DNA of 64,000 nucleotides from Sediminivirga luteola (lineage in GTDB: Bacteria; Actinomycetota; Actinomycetes; Actinomycetales; Brevibacteriaceae): contig NZ_BMFY01000009.1 in the NCBI RefSeq assembly GCF_014639315.1, positions 62,001 through 126,000 on the forward strand, given 5' to 3'. Below, piece after piece: positions 46,805 through 55,751 of this stretch (positions are counted from its first letter, which is position 1; the number at the start of each line of letters is the position of its first letter). The translations under genes and the position numbers were made by a program. The notes beneath the pieces were generated by a model. It did not search any database and was not told the DNA's origin. It saw only the letters and a list, made by a program, of their open reading frames with translations.

Positions 46805-49645
46805 GTGCCGCTGAGCCTGATCCTCGCCCTCGCGGGCGGGCTGGTGCTGTTCGCTGCCGTCATGGCACGAGTCCTGGGACGCCGCGCCGGATGGCCCATC
46901 GCCGCCGGCATGGGTGCCCTGGCCGCCGCGGTCGCCGCGCGCGCACCCGGTTCCGGAGCCGTCACCGAGACCGTCTCGTGGATTCCCACCATCGATGTGG
47001 CCCTGCGGCTGCGCCTGGACGGCCTCTCCTTCCTCTTCGCGCTGCTGGTGCTGATCATCGGCGCCCTGGTGATGGTGTACTCCTCCGCGTACACCTCCTC
47101 CAAGGGCGCAGTCGGGTTCTACACCCTGATGACCGCGTTCGCCGCCTCGATGCTGCTGCTGGTCCTCGCCGACGACCTGATCGTGCTGTTCGTGGCGTGG
47201 GAGTTCACGACGCTGTGCTCGTACCTGCTCATCCTGCGCTCGAACCGCAAAGCCGGCCCCCCGGCCACCCGGACCCTACTGCTGACCGCCGGTGGCGGGC
47301 TCTGCCTGCTCGGCGCGGTCGCCCTGGTGTCGAACCGCACCGGCACCACCGAGCTGACCGCAGCCCTGAACCACGAGGCCTGGGCACAGGATCCGGGCTT
47401 CGCGGCGGCGGCGGCGATCCTGGTGGCAGTGGCCGCCATGACGAAGTCCGCGCAGTTCCCGTTCCACTCCTGGCTCCCGGACGCGATGGTCGCCCCGGCC
47501 CCGGTGAGCGCCTACCTGCACGCCGCGGCGATGGTCAAGGCCGGCATCTTCCTGCTGATGCTCTTCGCCCCCGCTGCCTCCCACTCACCGGTGTGGCCGG
47601 TCATGCTGATCGGCTTCGGCCTCATCACCGCCGTCATGGGGGCGCTCTTCGCGCTGCAGCGGACCGATCTGAAGGAACTCCTGGCGTACTCCACCGTCAG
47701 CCAGCTGGGCCTGCTGATGGCCGTCATCGGCGTCGGCACCCCCGACGCGATGCTCGCCGCGAGCGTGCACGTGGTGGCCCACGCGCTGTTCAAGTCCGCC
47801 GGCTTCATGCACGTCGGCTTCCTGGAGAAGCGCCTGGGCACCCGTGACATCCGCGAACTCTCCGGCCTGTGGCGCTCGCGCCCCTGGGACGCGGTGATGA
47901 TCGTCCTGGCCGCCGCCAGCATGGCCGGCATCCCGCCGGCGCTCGGCTTCGTCAGCAAGGAACTCGTCTTCGACTCCATGCTGCTGCTGCCGGCCGGCAG
48001 CGCCCTGGGCTGGACCGTCGCGCTGATTGCCAGCGCCGGCGCCGTGCTCACGGTCGCCTACAGCGCCCGGATGGTCGTCACCACCCTCCCGGGACCGGCC
48101 ATGCGGCCGAACGAAGGAGTCCGCACCGGCGCGATGTCCCTGGCGATCAGCCTCGCCGCGGTCACCGGCACCGGGATCGGCCTGACGGTGTGGCTGCTGG
48201 ACGATCTGCTCGCCCCTGCAGCCGCGGTGTCCGCCGGCGTCGGGGCGGGCGAGATCTACGGCCTGTCCCTCTGGCACGGCTTCAACGCGCCGCTGGCGCT
48301 GTCCGCCGCGGCCGTGGCCGGCGGCTTGCTGATCACCGTCCGCCGCACTGCGGTGGACCGGCTACTCGTCGGCCGGTCGCTCTTCCCCTCAGACGGCACG
48401 ACGCTGGTCCAGGCCTCCCAGGACGGCATCATCCGGGGCGGGCGCCGGGTGGGCGATCTCACCCGCACCGACTCCCCCGCCGCCCATCTGGCGGTACCGG
48501 CCGTGCTGATCGCCATCGCCGGCGCCGGCCTTCCGCTGCTCTGGCCGGGCTGGGGCACCGCGAACGTCGAGGCTCCGGATGTTCCGCTGTTCATCATGGT
48601 CGCCGCCGGCGTGATCGCCGTGATCGTGGCCCGAGCGCGGCTGGCGGCGATCATCTCGGTCGGCGTGGCCGGGTTCGCCGTCGCCATCTGGTTCTTCGTC
48701 CTCGGCGCCTCCGACGTCGCCCTCACCCAGCTGCTGGTGGAGATCCTCACGGTCGTCATCATGGTGCTGGTCCTGCGCCGCCTGGGCCGGGAATTCACTC
48801 CCACTCCTCGGGCCCGCCGCGTCGGCGCCGGTATTGCCGCCGCGGTCGCCGGCGTGACCGCGTTCTTCGCCACTCTGGCGTTCACCGGCCACCGCGGGCT
48901 CTCGCCGGTCGGCGAGTACTTCCTGCGGGAGGCCGAGAACGACACCGGCGGCACCAATGTGGTCAACACCATCCTGGTGGACTTCCGCGCACTGGACACG
49001 CTCGGCGAGCTGGTGGTGCTGGCGATCGCCGCGCTGGCGATCAACTCGCTGCTGGTGGCCCGCCGCCCGGTCTCCGGCCCGGCCCCGTCGCTGCTGCGGA
49101 CCCCGCTGGCAGATCCGGCCAGCAACGCCGTGTTCCTGCGCGTCCTGGACCGCTTCCTGGTGCCGCTCATGCTGATCGGCTCGGCCTATGCCCTGTTGCG
49201 CGGTCACAACGACCCCGGCGGCGGCTTCATCGCCGCTCTCATCGGTGCCTCCGCCCTCGCCCTGGCGTACCTCTCGGCCTCCTCGGACGAGAACCGGCGC
49301 CTGAACCGGCCCTATCGGGCCATCGCCGGCGCCGGCATCATCGTCGCGGTCGGCTGCGGCCTGCTGGGGCTGCTGGACGACTCGTTCCTGCGGCCGCTGC
49401 ACTTCGACGTGCTGGGGGTGCACATCACCACCGCGCTCATCTTCGATCTGGGCGTGTACCTGGCCGTGTTCGGCGTCATCCTGGCCGCGCTCAACCTGCT
49501 GGGCACCCGGCAGGGAGCCCAGGAGACCGCCGAGGGCCTCCCCGCACCGGAGGAGACTCCGGTGACGGTCGCCGCCCCCGTGGCCCCTGCCGCAGCTGGG
49601 CGGGGACATGACGACGGGCACAGCACAGAGGAGGCACGCTCATGA
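46805..49645 (+). CDS. mrpA: Mrp-type cation/proton antiporter, fused MrpA-MrpB subunit
   Basis: A 946-residue membrane protein: residues 1-800 are MrpA (NuoL-like) and 800-920 MrpB. MrpA motifs include LVMVYSSAYTSSKG, LVLADDLIVLFVAWEFTTLCSYLLI, the antiporter core MTKSAQFPFHSWLPDAMVAPAPVSAYLHAAAMVKAG and HVVAHALFKSAGFMHVG. The MrpB part shows DRFLVPLMLIGSAYALLRGHNDPGGGFIAALIGAS. The complex exchanges Na+ (or K+) for protons. GTG 46805 has a weak SD. AB fusion is usual in actinobacteria. The stop overlaps mrpC. Confidence 0.95.
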   Translation: MPLSLILALAGGLVLFAAVMARVLGRRAGWPIAAGMGALAAAVAARAPGSGAVTETVSWIPTIDVALRLRLDGLSFLFALLVLIIGALVMVYSSAYTSSKGAVGFYTLMTAFAASMLLLVLADDLIVLFVAWEFTTLCSYLLILRSNRKAGPPATRTLLLTAGGGLCLLGAVALVSNRTGTTELTAALNHEAWAQDPGFAAAAAILVAVAAMTKSAQFPFHSWLPDAMVAPAPVSAYLHAAAMVKAGIFLLMLFAPAASHSPVWPVMLIGFGLITAVMGALFALQRTDLKELLAYSTVSQLGLLMAVIGVGTPDAMLAASVHVVAHALFKSAGFMHVGFLEKRLGTRDIRELSGLWRSRPWDAVMIVLAAASMAGIPPALGFVSKELVFDSMLLLPAGSALGWTVALIASAGAVLTVAYSARMVVTTLPGPAMRPNEGVRTGAMSLAISLAAVTGTGIGLTVWLLDDLLAPAAAVSAGVGAGEIYGLSLWHGFNAPLALSAAAVAGGLLITVRRTAVDRLLVGRSLFPSDGTTLVQASQDGIIRGGRRVGDLTRTDSPAAHLAVPAVLIAIAGAGLPLLWPGWGTANVEAPDVPLFIMVAAGVIAVIVARARLAAIISVGVAGFAVAIWFFVLGASDVALTQLLVEILTVVIMVLVLRRLGREFTPTPRARRVGAGIAAAVAGVTAFFATLAFTGHRGLSPVGEYFLREAENDTGGTNVVNTILVDFRALDTLGELVVLAIAALAINSLLVARRPVSGPAPSLLRTPLADPASNAVFLRVLDRFLVPLMLIGSAYALLRGHNDPGGGFIAALIGASALALAYLSASSDENRRLNRPYRAIAGAGIIVAVGCGLLGLLDDSFLRPLHFDVLGVHITTALIFDLGVYLAVFGVILAALNLLGTRQGAQETAEGLPAPEETPVTVAAPVAPAAAGRGHDDGHSTEEARS

Positions 49646-50001
49646 TCCTCGCCCTGACCATCGCCGTGCTCGTGGCCGGAGCGGTGTACCTCGTCCTGCA
49701 GAAGGACTTCTTCCGGGTCGTGCTCGGCTTCGTGCTCCTGAGCCACGCGGTGAACCTGCTGCTCTTCAGCGCCGGAGGGATCGACCGGCGCGGTGAGCCG
49801 CTCGGCTCCGGGCCCGACCCCGCGGTGACCGCCGACGCGCTGCCCCAGGCGTTCGTGCTGACCGCGATCGTGATCGCCTTCGCCATCACCATCTACCTGA
49901 TCGTGCTGGCCGTGACCGGCAGACCGGACACCGACGGCGACGCCGCGGCGGGTGCAGCTGGCACCGAGCAGGACACCGATGACGAGGAGGCTCGCCGATG
50001 A
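49642..50001 (+). CDS. mrpC: Mrp antiporter subunit C (NuoK-like)
   Basis: A 119-residue protein with three hydrophobic segments and a NuoK-like core: VLQKDFFRVVLGFVLLSHAVNLLLFSAGG and DALPQAFVLTAIVIAFAITIYLIVLAV. The acidic tail (DTDGDAAAG onward) is unusual length but common in this group. ATG overlaps the mrpA stop (ATGA), and its stop overlaps mrpD. Confidence 0.95.
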   Translation: MILALTIAVLVAGAVYLVLQKDFFRVVLGFVLLSHAVNLLLFSAGGIDRRGEPLGSGPDPAVTADALPQAFVLTAIVIAFAITIYLIVLAVTGRPDTDGDAAAGAAGTEQDTDDEEARR

Positions 50002-51527
50002 TCGAGATGCTCATCCCGATGTTCGTCGCCGTGCCCCTGATCATGGCCGGCGTCACCGCCTTCGGGCAGGAGGGACGCCGCTGGCCGCTGGCCGTGCTGA
50101 TGACGGTCCTGGCCGCCAACCAGCTCGCCGCGATCCTCCTGGTCGCCCGCACCCGTGACGGCGAGGTCCTCGGTCACGGCGTCGGCGGCTGGTCCGGCGG
50201 CATCGCGATCCCCTTCGTCGCCGATGCCTTCTCCGCGCTCATGCTGGCGGTCACCGCCCTGCTGACCCTGGTGTGCTCCTGGTTCGCGATCGCCGCCGGC
50301 ACAGGGAAGATCAAACTCTTCGCGCCGCTCGTGCTGGCGCTCACCGCCGGGGTGAACGGTGCGCTGCTGACCGCGGACTTCTTCAACCTGTTCGTGTTCA
50401 TCGAGGTCATGCTGCTGCCGTCCTACGGCCTGCTGGTCCTGGCCCGGCGCGGCGAGGGAACGCTGCGCTCGGTCAGCGGCTCCCGGCTGTACGTGACCTT
50501 CAACCTGTTCGTGTCGACCGTGTTCCTGGCCGGCGTCGCCCTCATCTACGGAACCGCCGGGACGGTGAACCTCGCCGAGCTGGCCGGCGCGGCGCAGGAA
50601 TCCCCGCTGGTGGCGGCGGCCACCGCGGTGTGCCTCTTCGCCCTGGCGATGAAGGCCGCCTGCGTGCCCACCCACGGCTGGCTCGCCCGGGCCTACCCGT
50701 CCACCTCCCCCGCCGTGACGGCCCTGTTCTCCGGTCTGCACACCAAGGTGGCGATCTACGCCATCTACCGGGTCTACGCAGTGGTCTTCGACGGCGACGA
50801 GCGCTACCTGTGGATCGGCCTGGTGGTGTTCTCCCTGACGATGGCCATCGGCGTGCTGGGCGCCGTCGGCGAGCAGACCACGCGCTCCATCCTGGCCTTC
50901 CACATGATCAGCCAGATCGGGTACATCCTGCTGGGCGTGGCGCTGTTCACCGAGGCGGGCCTGACGGCCGGCATCTTCTACCTGCTGCACCACATGATCG
51001 TGAAGGCGTCCCTGTTCCTGTCCACCGGGGCGGTCGAGGAGCACTACGGCACAGGGAACCTGGACCGCCTGCGCGGGCTGGTGCGCAAGGAACCGGTGAT
51101 CGCGGCGAGCTTCTTCATCGCGGCGCTCTCCCTGGCGGGGCTGCCGCCGTTCTCCGGGTTCATCGCCAAGCTCACCCTGGTGCTGGCCACCGTGGAGGCC
51201 GGCCACATGACAGTGGTGGCGGTGGCCCTGGCCGTCAGCCTCATCACGCTGCTGTCCATGCTCAAGATCTGGAACGCCGTGTTCGCCGCGCCGCGCAAGG
51301 AGAGCGAGGAGATCGAGGAGCTGGCAGCCTCCGCGGGGCCGGGAACGCAGCGGGTCATCACCGCAGCCAAGACCGGGGTGCGCACCTCCCTGGTCCTGCC
51401 CGGTCTGCTGCTGGCGCTCGTGACGCTGTGCCTGGGCCTGGGGGCCGAGTTCCTCCTGGGGCTGTCCTCCACCGCAGCCGCCGGCCTGCTGGACACCAGC
51501 TCCTACGTCGAGGCGGTGATGCGCTGA
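49998..51527 (+). CDS. mrpD: Mrp antiporter subunit D (NuoN/M-like)
   Basis: A 509-residue subunit with about fourteen membrane helices. The NuoM/N-type signature is FNLFVFIEVMLLPSYGLLVLARRG, with MKAACVPTHGWLARAYPSTSPAVTALFSGLHTKVAIYA (the proton-channel Lys region), HMISQIGYILLGVAL and HHMIVKASLFLSTGAVEEHYG. It starts by ATGA overlap with mrpC and overlaps the mrpE start (TGATG). Confidence 0.95.
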   Translation: MIEMLIPMFVAVPLIMAGVTAFGQEGRRWPLAVLMTVLAANQLAAILLVARTRDGEVLGHGVGGWSGGIAIPFVADAFSALMLAVTALLTLVCSWFAIAAGTGKIKLFAPLVLALTAGVNGALLTADFFNLFVFIEVMLLPSYGLLVLARRGEGTLRSVSGSRLYVTFNLFVSTVFLAGVALIYGTAGTVNLAELAGAAQESPLVAAATAVCLFALAMKAACVPTHGWLARAYPSTSPAVTALFSGLHTKVAIYAIYRVYAVVFDGDERYLWIGLVVFSLTMAIGVLGAVGEQTTRSILAFHMISQIGYILLGVALFTEAGLTAGIFYLLHHMIVKASLFLSTGAVEEHYGTGNLDRLRGLVRKEPVIAASFFIAALSLAGLPPFSGFIAKLTLVLATVEAGHMTVVAVALAVSLITLLSMLKIWNAVFAAPRKESEEIEELAASAGPGTQRVITAAKTGVRTSLVLPGLLLALVTLCLGLGAEFLLGLSSTAAAGLLDTSSYVEAVMR

Positions 51528-51880
51528 TGCGCCTGCTCACCCTTCCCTTCCGCGTGGTGATCTTCGCCTTCTGGTTCGGCTGGCAGATCATCGTCTCAGC
51601 CGGGGTGGTGCTCGCCGATATCCTCACCCCGGGGTTGCGGCACGAGCCCCGCGTGGTGCGGATGCCGCTGGAGTCCCGGACGGACTTCCACACCACGGTC
51701 ATCGCCTGCCTGATCACGCTCACCCCCGGCACGCTCACGCTGGGCGTGACCACCGAGACCGATGGCAGGCGCACGCTGCTGATCCACAGCATGTACCACA
51801 CGGACGATGCTTCCGCCCTGACCGATCTGAACGATATGGAGCGGCGGATGCTCCGCGCACTGACTCTGGGAGGCGCCTAA
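51527..51880 (+). CDS. mrpE: Mrp antiporter subunit E
   Basis: A 117-residue protein with two N-terminal hydrophobic segments (VVIFAFWFGWQIIVSAGVVLADIL) followed by the MrpE core: LESRTDFHTTVIACLITLTPGTLTLGV and LLIHSMYHTDD. The ATG overlaps the mrpD stop by 1 nt (TGATG). MrpE is shorter than the Bacillus protein because the first helix region is compact. Confidence 0.93.
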   Translation: MRLLTLPFRVVIFAFWFGWQIIVSAGVVLADILTPGLRHEPRVVRMPLESRTDFHTTVIACLITLTPGTLTLGVTTETDGRRTLLIHSMYHTDDASALTDLNDMERRMLRALTLGGA

Positions 51881-52138
51881 GTGATCGCCCTCGACATCGC
51901 CATCGCCGGCTGCTTCGTCGCCCTGCTCATCTCGGTCCTCCGGATCGTGCTCGGCCCGACCGCTGCCGACCGCACGGTCGCGGCGGACCTGCTGACGTTC
52001 TCCGTCATCGGGCTGCTGGCCCTGTACGGCACCAAGCACGCCAGCCAGGGCACGTTCGACCTGATCCTGGTGGCGACGCTGGTGGCCTTCCTCGCGGCCG
52101 TATCCCTGGCCCGGGCCCTGACGAGGGGGCGCCGATGA
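51881..52138 (+). CDS. mrpF: Mrp antiporter subunit F
   Basis: An 85-residue protein with three hydrophobic helices: IALDIAIAGCFVALLISVLRIVLGPTAADRTVAADLL and the DRTVAAD motif typical of MrpF, ending TFDLILVATLVAFLAAVSLAR. The GTG start immediately follows the mrpE TAA. The stop overlaps mrpG (ATGA). Confidence 0.93.
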   Translation: MIALDIAIAGCFVALLISVLRIVLGPTAADRTVAADLLTFSVIGLLALYGTKHASQGTFDLILVATLVAFLAAVSLARALTRGRR

Positions 52139-52491
52139 CCGTGCTCGCCATCATCGGCCAGATCCTGGTGATCCTTGGCGCGGCCATCTTCGTTGCCGCC
52201 GGGATCGGCCTGCACCGGCTCAAGGATCCGTACACCCGCACCTCGTCTGTGGCGACCGCCGCGGGTCTGGGCGTGGCGTTCATCGTCGCCGGCTGCCTGT
52301 TCATGGACCCGGACCTGTCCTCCACCGTGAAGGCCGTCATCGCGATCTTCCTGCAGCTGGTGACCTCCGCCGTCGGCGGTATGGCCATCGCCCGCGCCGC
52401 GGTCCTGTCAGGGCACCGGTTCATGAAGGGCACCGACACCGGGGAGCTCGACGGCGCGGAGATGGGCGAGCCGGACCCCTCCCAGGACTGA
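52135..52491 (+). CDS. mrpG: Mrp antiporter subunit G
   Basis: A 118-residue protein with three hydrophobic segments and the MrpG motif GIGLHRLKDPYTRTSSVATAAGLGV, a loop conserved across the family. Last of the mrp genes. A possible hairpin terminator, GGAACCGC (52505-52512) with GCGGTTCC (52529-52536), follows with a 16-nt loop. The crcB genes then start from their own promoter. Confidence 0.93.
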   Translation: MTVLAIIGQILVILGAAIFVAAGIGLHRLKDPYTRTSSVATAAGLGVAFIVAGCLFMDPDLSSTVKAVIAIFLQLVTSAVGGMAIARAAVLSGHRFMKGTDTGELDGAEMGEPDPSQD

Positions 52492-52606
52492 CTGCCCGCG
52501 GAGGGGAACCGCCGGGCGCCCCGTTCCTGCGGTTCCGCGTCCGGACGCGCGCCCGGATCGCCCGGGGCCGGGGCACAGGACGCGGCGGTGGTCGTAAGCT
52601 GCTCCC

Positions 52607-53431
52607 GTGCCTGAACCACTCCGCCCGCGCCGCCGCGCCACCGATATGCCGGCGGCCGACGACTCCTCTGCCAACGCCCCTGCCGCCGCAGGGCCGGCCG
52701 ATGGCTCCCTCGGCGACCCCGCCGGCACACCGGCCGGAGCTGCGTCCATGCCACCCGCCAGGACCTCCAGCTACGACCCTGACGGCCCGCACGGCGGACC
52801 TGCCGCCGATGACTCCGCTGACCCCGGGCCCGGCAAGGTTCCTGCCGGTACTCCCGCCGGGGCCCGGGATGCCGCTGCCCCTACGGGAGGGGGCGGCTCC
52901 CTGGGGAAGACCGGTGTCGGGGGAACCCTCGGCATGGCAGCCCTGGTCGCCGTCGGCGGCGCGTTCGGCACCGGGGCACGCACTCTGCTGGACACGGCGC
53001 TCCCCTCCCCCGCGGTGGCGCCCTGGCTTCCCTCCGGTGTGCTGACGGCGAACCTGAGCGGTGCTTTCCTGATCGGGCTGCTGGCGTCCCTGCTGGCCGG
53101 GATGCGCTCAGACGACCCGGGCCGCCACCGGCTGTGGCTGCTCCTCGGCACGGGCGTCCTGGGCGGATACACCACGTACAGCGCTCTGGCGCTCGACACC
53201 TCCACGGGGCTGCTGAGCGGTTCCGGGACCGCCGCCGCTCATGCTGCGCTCTACGCCGGCGGTTCCGTCGTCGCCGGGGTGGCGGCCTGCGGCCTCGGCG
53301 TGGCGCTGGCGGTGATAATCCGGCGGGCGTTTTCCACTCGCCGGGCAGACCGGAGCGAACGCCACCGGGAGCCAGAGGACGGCCGGGACCCCGTGTCCCG
53401 CGCACGCGATCCAGAGGGCGGGCAGCGATGA
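52607..53431 (+). CDS. crcB: CrcB/Fluc fluoride channel subunit with disordered N-terminal extension
   Basis: A 274-residue protein. Residues 1-102 are Pro/Ala/Asp/Ser-rich, without structure signals. The Fluc domain from about 103 has four helices: VAVGGAFGTGARTLLD, GVLTANLSGAFLIGLLASLLAG (the NLSGAF motif, usually N-x-x-G-(S/A)-F), LGTGVLGGYTTYSALALD (the Phe-box-type GxxGGxTTxS) and the last helix. It exports fluoride as a dimer. GTG 52607 has TAAGCT at 52595-52600, 6 nt upstream, suggesting leaderless transcription. Its stop overlaps the second crcB gene. The long extension is unusual. Confidence 0.9.
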   Translation: MPEPLRPRRRATDMPAADDSSANAPAAAGPADGSLGDPAGTPAGAASMPPARTSSYDPDGPHGGPAADDSADPGPGKVPAGTPAGARDAAAPTGGGGSLGKTGVGGTLGMAALVAVGGAFGTGARTLLDTALPSPAVAPWLPSGVLTANLSGAFLIGLLASLLAGMRSDDPGRHRLWLLLGTGVLGGYTTYSALALDTSTGLLSGSGTAAAHAALYAGGSVVAGVAACGLGVALAVIIRRAFSTRRADRSERHREPEDGRDPVSRARDPEGGQR

Positions 53432-53802
53432 CGATCCTGGCGATCATCGGCGCCGGAGCACTCGGCTCGGCACTGCGCTATCTGAGCGAGAGCCTGGTGC
53501 CGGCACGGCTCCGTTCCCGGTTCCCCTGGGGCACCTGGCTCGTCAACATCGCCGGTTCCTTCCTGTTGGGCCTGCTGGCCGGCGGTATCGGCGACCCGTT
53601 CTGGAGCGTGGTCCTGGGCACCGGCCTGCTGGGCGGGTACACCACGTTCAGCGCCGCGAGCCTGCAAGTGATCGAGCTGGCCCAGCAGCGACGCTACGCC
53701 GCGGCGTGCAGCCATGCGACCGGGATGCTCCTCGCCGCCGTTCTCGCGGCTACCGCCGGACTCGTTCTAGGCGGCATCGTGGCGGGCGGCAGCACGGGCT
53801 GA
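53428..53802 (+). CDS. crcB: CrcB/Fluc fluoride channel subunit
   Basis: A 124-residue four-helix protein of normal family length: AGALGSALRYLSESLVPARL, FPWGTWLVNIAGSFLLGLLAGG and LGTGLLGGYTTFSAASLQVIELAQ. The GGYTTFS motif carries the family's pore Thr and Phe. ATG 53428 overlaps the first crcB stop (ATGA). Paired crcB genes in Gram-positive bacteria usually form an obligate heterodimer, which is the likely case here. Confidence 0.92.
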   Translation: MTILAIIGAGALGSALRYLSESLVPARLRSRFPWGTWLVNIAGSFLLGLLAGGIGDPFWSVVLGTGLLGGYTTFSAASLQVIELAQQRRYAAACSHATGMLLAAVLAATAGLVLGGIVAGGSTG

Positions 53803-53830
53803 GTTGCGCTGGGCGGCAGCACGGGCTGAG
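53784..53830 (+). repeat. 20-bp direct repeat at the end of the second crcB gene
   Basis: GGGCGGCAGCACGGGCTGAG occurs at 53784-53803 (including the crcB stop codon) and again at 53811-53830. The rest of the 331-nt gap up to the PepSY gene at 54134 holds no gene. A small hairpin, GATGAG (54071-54076) with CTCATC (54083-54088), lies 45 nt before that gene; no firm promoter was assigned. Confidence 0.7.
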
Positions 53831-54133
53831 CTGAGCCGCGGCTGGACTGCATCGGGGTCGCAGGACCACGGCTGCGCTGAGGGGCACCACGGCCTGCGCT
53901 GCGGCGACGGACTCAAACGCACGTCAAGGTAAAACGCGAGCGCTTCTCAGCCGGTTCACGAGGCACCCGCCGCGCGCCGAGGCGGGAGAGCGTCAGCGAT
54001 GTCGTGAATCCAGAACAGCACTCGCCTCACCCACGCATCCATCCATCCACGACGCGTAGCCGAGTCGGACGATGAGAAAACCCTCATCGCCTCTGGCTGG
54101 ACCCTCCGGGTACGGAACTGCGAGCATGGAAAC

Positions 54134-54757
54134 ATGACGATGACACGTGCTTCTGTCCTGTTCGGCTCGACGCTTCTGGCCGGAGGGCTGGTCCTGTCCG
54201 GTTGCACCGGTGTGGACACCGGCGACCCCGGCACCGAGCCCGTCACCGTCCCACCTCCCGTCGGCGGCGACGACGGCGCTGCGGAAGCGGACGGCGCCGA
54301 GGGCAGCGGGAATCCGGACGGTACCGAGGCCCCAGGAGGCGGCACCGACGCCGAGGTTCCCAGCCAGTACGCCGGGCCGCTGGCGGCCGTCGCCGCCGCT
54401 GAGGAGGAGACCGGGGGCACGGCCTTCGAGATCGACTCCGACGACGGCGCTTGGGAGGTCCACGTCGCGGTCGGCGACGATGAGATCGAGGTCCGGGTGG
54501 ACTCGACGGGCCAGGAGGTCCTGGGCACCGAGCGCGAAGGCGGGCTGGACTCCGATGACCGCGAAGGCCTGGAAGCCGCGCAGATCTCGCTGAGCGAGGC
54601 CGTGATCATCGCGATCAACGAGTCCGGTGCGAGCGGCCCGCTGGACGACGTGGATCTGACCAGGGAAGACGGCCGGCACGCCTGGGACGTCAACTTCGAC
54701 GATCTCGAGGTCTACGTGGACGTGACCGACGGCAGCATCATCAAGATCGACGACTGA
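54134..54757 (+). CDS. PepSY-domain lipoprotein
   Basis: A 207-residue exported lipoprotein. The signal sequence ends in the lipobox L21-S22-G23-C24. A Gly/Asp/Glu-rich linker (about 30-80) leads to two PepSY-type units: LAAVAAAEEETGGTAFEIDSDDGAWEVHVAVGDDEIEVRVDSTG near 85-125 and SLSEAVIIAINESGASGPLDDVDLTREDGRHAWDVNFDDLEVYVDVTDGSI. PepSY domains often inhibit or chaperone proteases outside the cell. The protein is strongly acidic. The ATG has a weak GGAAA element. Confidence 0.85.
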   Translation: MTMTRASVLFGSTLLAGGLVLSGCTGVDTGDPGTEPVTVPPPVGGDDGAAEADGAEGSGNPDGTEAPGGGTDAEVPSQYAGPLAAVAAAEEETGGTAFEIDSDDGAWEVHVAVGDDEIEVRVDSTGQEVLGTEREGGLDSDDREGLEAAQISLSEAVIIAINESGASGPLDDVDLTREDGRHAWDVNFDDLEVYVDVTDGSIIKIDD

Positions 54758-54828
54758 ACGGGTTCACACCCTGGATCGCCCGCGGCGCACCCTCCGGAAG
54801 AGTCGGTCACGGGCCCGCCAGCGTCGAC

Positions 54829-54894
54829 TTCTGCGCCCCGTGCGTGCCCGTCCTGTGCCCGTTCTGCGCCCCGTGCGTGCCCGTCCTGTGCCCG
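54829..54894 (+). repeat. Perfect tandem duplication of 33 bp
   Basis: The 33-nt sequence beginning TTCTGCGCCCCGTGCGTGCC at 54829-54861 is repeated exactly and immediately at 54862-54894. It lies in the 409-nt gap between the PepSY and DHFR genes. An open frame on the opposite strand through it (54712-55116) shows no protein-like features. Exact identity points to a recent duplication. Confidence 0.85.
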
Positions 54895-55083
54895 GGCGCA
54901 GCTGAAGAATGAGGATGGCCACCCCGGGCAGATAGTGGCGGCGAGCCCCGGAGGAAGGGCACGGCGGCCGTACCTCGTCGTCATTGTCCCCTCCTCTCCA
55001 TGCATACCCGGCCTGAGGGCACGCATGGGCGGTCGTGCGATGCCTCGGTCACGGCAAGTCCCCGGGAACTCATCCCCGTACTG

Positions 55084-55127
55084 TTGACCACTTCCCGATC
55101 GACCCCTAATGTACAACCATATGGTTG
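55084..55127 (+). promoter_or_regulatory. Promoter with overlapping palindromic operator for the DHFR/DUF4287/VOC operon
   Basis: TTGACC (55084-55089), a 17-nt spacer and TAATGT (55107-55112) form a near-consensus promoter. CAACCATATGGTTG (55114-55127), a perfect 14-bp palindrome, covers the expected start of transcription. Such a site at +1 is the typical place for a repressor. Palindromes of this form are, from memory, found before genes regulated by small ArsR-type repressors, but that repressor is not in this window. Confidence 0.75.
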
Positions 55128-55166
55128 CGCATTTAGCGGCGCCAGTTCACCGGTCAGGAAGGGCCT

Positions 55167-55751
55167 ATGGGAACGCTGATCATCACCGCATTCACCTCGC
55201 TCGACGGCGTCATGGAGGCTCCGGGAGGCGAAGAGGGGTACCGCAACGCCGGGTGGAGCTTCAACCAGATCCCCTCGGACGACGCTGCTTACGAACTGAA
55301 GGACTATGAGCAGGCAGAGGCCGGAGCGCTGCTCCTCGGCCGTCGCAGCTATCAAGCTTTCGCACCGATCTGGCCCGCGATGACCGAGGACTTCGCCCGC
55401 TACAACACCCTGCCGAAGTATGTGGTCTCCACGACCCTGACCGAGAATGAGCTTGTGAGCAATTGGGGCACAACCTCGATCCTCCGCTCCCTGGAAGAGG
55501 TCGCCCGGCTGAAGGAGACCGAGGGTGATCCCATCCTCGTCCACGGCAGCGCCACCCTCGGGCATGCCCTGGCCGATGCCGGCCTGGTCGACCGCTACCA
55601 CCTGCTGGTCTTCCCTCTGCTTCTCGGCGCGGGGAAGCGGCTCTTCAGCACGGCCGACAAGGATGCCACCCGCCTGCGCCTCGCCGAGCACGAGGCCTAT
55701 AGCAACGGCGTGCAGAAGATGGTCTACGACGTCGTCCGGGCGGAATCGTGA
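55167..55751 (+). CDS. Dihydrofolate reductase/RibD C-terminal family protein
   Basis: A 194-residue protein of the RibD_C/DHFR-like family: LIITAFTSLDGVMEAPGG at the start, LLLGRRSYQAFAPIWP (substrate loop), PKYVVSTTL, ILVHGSATLGHALADAGLVDRYHLLVFPLLLGAGKRLF. Family members reduce pyrimidine or pterin compounds with NADPH; many are of unknown substrate. A good AGGAAGGG lies before the ATG. The stop overlaps the second DHFR-like gene (GTGA). Confidence 0.9.
   Translation: MGTLIITAFTSLDGVMEAPGGEEGYRNAGWSFNQIPSDDAAYELKDYEQAEAGALLLGRRSYQAFAPIWPAMTEDFARYNTLPKYVVSTTLTENELVSNWGTTSILRSLEEVARLKETEGDPILVHGSATLGHALADAGLVDRYHLLVFPLLLGAGKRLFSTADKDATRLRLAEHEAYSNGVQKMVYDVVRAES

Noticed and set aside
52492-52606. 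Fluoride riboswitch upstream of crcB
   Set aside because: The gene appears leaderless (TAAGCT 6 nt before GTG), and no crcB-motif core was seen.
54712-55116. Minus-strand frame of 134 codons between the PepSY and DHFR genes
   Set aside because: Crosses a 33-bp tandem duplication, has no conserved features and overlaps the promoter of the DHFR operon.
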